Source: Cardiocondyla obscurior
Lineage: Eukaryota > Arthropoda > Insecta > Hymenoptera > Formicidae
Length of the DNA: 64,000 nucleotides
Reading direction: 5' to 3'
Assembly: GCF_019399895.1 (NCBI RefSeq)
Contig: NC_091876.1
Coordinates: 3,448,381 to 3,512,380, forward strand
Below are positions 62,252 to 64,000 of this stretch, in pieces. Every line of letters starts with the position of its first letter. Within the stretch, counting starts at the first letter, position 1. The notes beneath the pieces are model-generated. The model worked only from the letters and a program-made list of their open reading frames with translations, was not told the DNA's origin and ran no database searches. Position numbers and translations under genes: made by a program.

Positions 62252-64000
62252 ATGACCACACGAGAAATTTTGACTATCCAACTGGGTCATTATTCGAATT
62301 TTATTGGCGCACATTGGTGGAATTTACAGGTATTCACAATTACGACTTTAATAAGTTTCTATGTGTCAAAATATTTAAATATTATAATATATAATATTAT
62401 AATTTGTTTTACAGGAATCTAACTTTACATATAATTCACTAAATCCATCTGAGATAAATCATGATGTATTGTATAAAGAAGGTGAAAATATGCAAGTATG
62501 TTTACTACTTTTATAGATAAATGATAATTATATCGATATAAATAATATTAACAATAATATTAATTATCTAAAAGACATATATAGAAGATTTGTTTTTTAT
62601 AAGATTAAAATCACAAGATTTTGAAATAGTATTTAAATGAATATGTCAGAAATGTTAAATATACAAAACGTCGTTTTTTAATATAATAAAATGATAATTA
62701 CTACTAAACAGTTATGTTTTAGAAGCAAGTTACGTTTACTCCAAGATTGTTAATAGCAGATTTAAAAGGAACGTTAGGCTATCTCAATGAACAAGGTTCT
62801 TTGTACAAGACTGAATCTTCAGATAATCAGCTGCTATGGGATAGCTCAAAGTTAGAAACTACTACCGCCGAGCCTAGTCCTAAATCATCTTTTATTCAAA
62901 ATTTAAATACGCTTGATAAAACTGTAGATTTAGATACTTATAACTTTGAAAGTGATGTGAAATCTTGGGTTGACTATCTTTTACCGCAATTTCACCCAAG
63001 AACAGTAACAGTTATCAAACAGTATTCACATAATTGTACACATCGTCCATTTAATATATTCACATATGGTCGCGATTTATGGTCTACCGAACAGTTTTCC
63101 GACAATTTTGCGGACAGAATACGATCCTACGTAGAAGAGTGTGATTTAATGCAAGGATTTCAGGTAAATAAAATTTATAGCATTTAATTTTTGTTATTGA
63201 TTTTAAAAATAATTGTGCTATATTACTAATATAATGTTTTAAAAAATAGGTGCTTCTGGATTCCACCGATAGCTTTGCTGGACTCGGAGCTTCTTGCGTT
63301 CAACATCTACGCGATGAATATGGAAAGAGTATCTTAGCATTTCCATGTCTCGATTTTAATAATGCCGAACCAAGCGCGTCGGACTTAGTTAAAATTGTTA
63401 ATACAGCATTATGCTGGCAGCATATCGGAGAGCATTCGTCGCTTTACAGTCCGCTTTCTTGTGGACAGGCCGGTTGGCCATTCGCAGCCGATTCACGTAA
63501 ATTCGAAAACGTAACGTACAGCCCAGAACTGAAATATCACAGCAGCGCGATATTGGCCACTGCTCTAGATACATTAAGCTTAAGATATAGAACTAAGAAA
63601 TATCCAGGCGCCAGTTTATCTGATTTATGCGCCGATCTGAACAAGCTGGGTCGTAAAGCAGCGGCAACTAGTCTGAGCTTGCCATTTCCAATGAAGATGA
63701 AGATGGATTTAATAGACGTATTGGACGAGTTTGAAGGATCTCTGTGGACAAGCTTGACGCCGAGCTGTGACATACCAACGGATAATAACATGCAAAGTAT
63801 AGCATTAAGAGGAGTTCCGGAAGATAGACTAAAGAGACCCATTAACGAAGCTAGCAAACAAATATCTAAACCAGCATACAGATGCTCTAGCGTACATGAA
63901 ATGATGACGCTATATCTGGCATGTACGTGTCACGCGTCAGCTACATATTTATCTAATATTGAGGCACCACTGAAGATTTCCGCACCGTATCCAAAAATCT
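62252..64000 (+). CDS. misato: Misato (mitochondrial distribution and morphology regulator), partial at the right edge
   Basis: Tubulin-like protein of the Misato/DML1 family, known to affect mitochondrial distribution and, in Drosophila, spindle assembly. Exons: 62252-62329, 62415-62495, 62723-63163, and 63250 onward without a stop before the window ends, so the 3' end is missing. The protein opens with MTTREILTIQLGHYSNFIGA followed by HWWNLQ, the diagnostic N-terminus of the family's first domain. Exon 3 holds RLLIADLKGTLGYLN and later WVDYLLPQFHPRTV; exon 4 opens VLLDSTDSFAGLGASCVQHL, the tubulin-like nucleotide-binding glycine region, then ILAFPCLDF. All junctions are GT-AG and phase 0. 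The start ATG is fixed by the conserved N-terminus. About 450 residues are encoded here. Confidence 0.96.

Noticed and set aside
1..64000. CRISPR array, rRNA, prophage or bacterial operon
   Set aside because: No regularly spaced direct repeats, no rRNA-like sequence; all confident genes are spliced animal genes.

Overview
The window looks like nuclear DNA of an insect, most likely a hymenopteran such as an ant. The support is AT-rich non-coding DNA that is still full of CpG, many long A or T runs, short GT-AG introns inside housekeeping genes beside one very long first intron, and insect-like orthologues of LRCH, mitochondrial EF-G1, DXO/Rai1 and Misato. The species call is an inference. No bacterial operon, CRISPR array, rRNA or credible tRNA was seen.

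Layout. 1-15.5 kb has no gene I can support. It alternates AT-rich DNA with GC-rich blocks carrying homeodomain-type AT cores, as developmental regulatory DNA does. At 15,528-15,675 (minus) there is one convincing first coding exon with an eh1-like repressor motif (FSIRSLV); the rest of that gene must lie to the left, probably beyond the window edge. 15.7-17.6 kb is a GC-rich putative promoter/5' UTR zone. 17.6-27.4 kb is intergenic. 27,473-53,354 (minus) is a 13-exon LRCH gene (783 aa: leucine-rich repeats, linker, calponin-homology domain, C-terminal hydrophobic segment) with a 19.2-kb first intron. 54,077-57,096 (minus) is GFM1/mEFG1 in 9 exons (748 aa). 59,450-60,968 (minus) is a DXO/Rai1 family decapping exonuclease in 4 exons (368 aa). 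62,252 to the window end (plus) is misato, cut by the edge. All exon joins were checked by hand: each keeps frame and uses GT-AG.

The least ordinary structure is a repeated two-exon unit on the plus strand. Two copies sit in tandem 360 bp apart (44.0-44.7 kb) inside LRCH intron 1, antisense to LRCH. A third, diverged copy lies upstream of GFM1 (58.1-59.0 kb). In all three the exon-like blocks and their splice donors/acceptors are kept while the reading frame is not, which suggests a small family of spliced non-coding RNAs. Just upstream are a tandem duplication (43.65-43.92 kb), a long hairpin (43.34-43.51 kb) and a palindromic MITE-like element (42.08-42.30 kb). Another MITE-like element with flanking direct repeats sits in a later LRCH intron (30.28-30.41 kb).

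The four protein genes do not form a pathway. GFM1 and misato both serve mitochondria, DXO acts in RNA quality control, and LRCH is a cortical cytoskeletal/signalling adaptor. DXO and misato are divergent across 1.28 kb and could share a promoter region.
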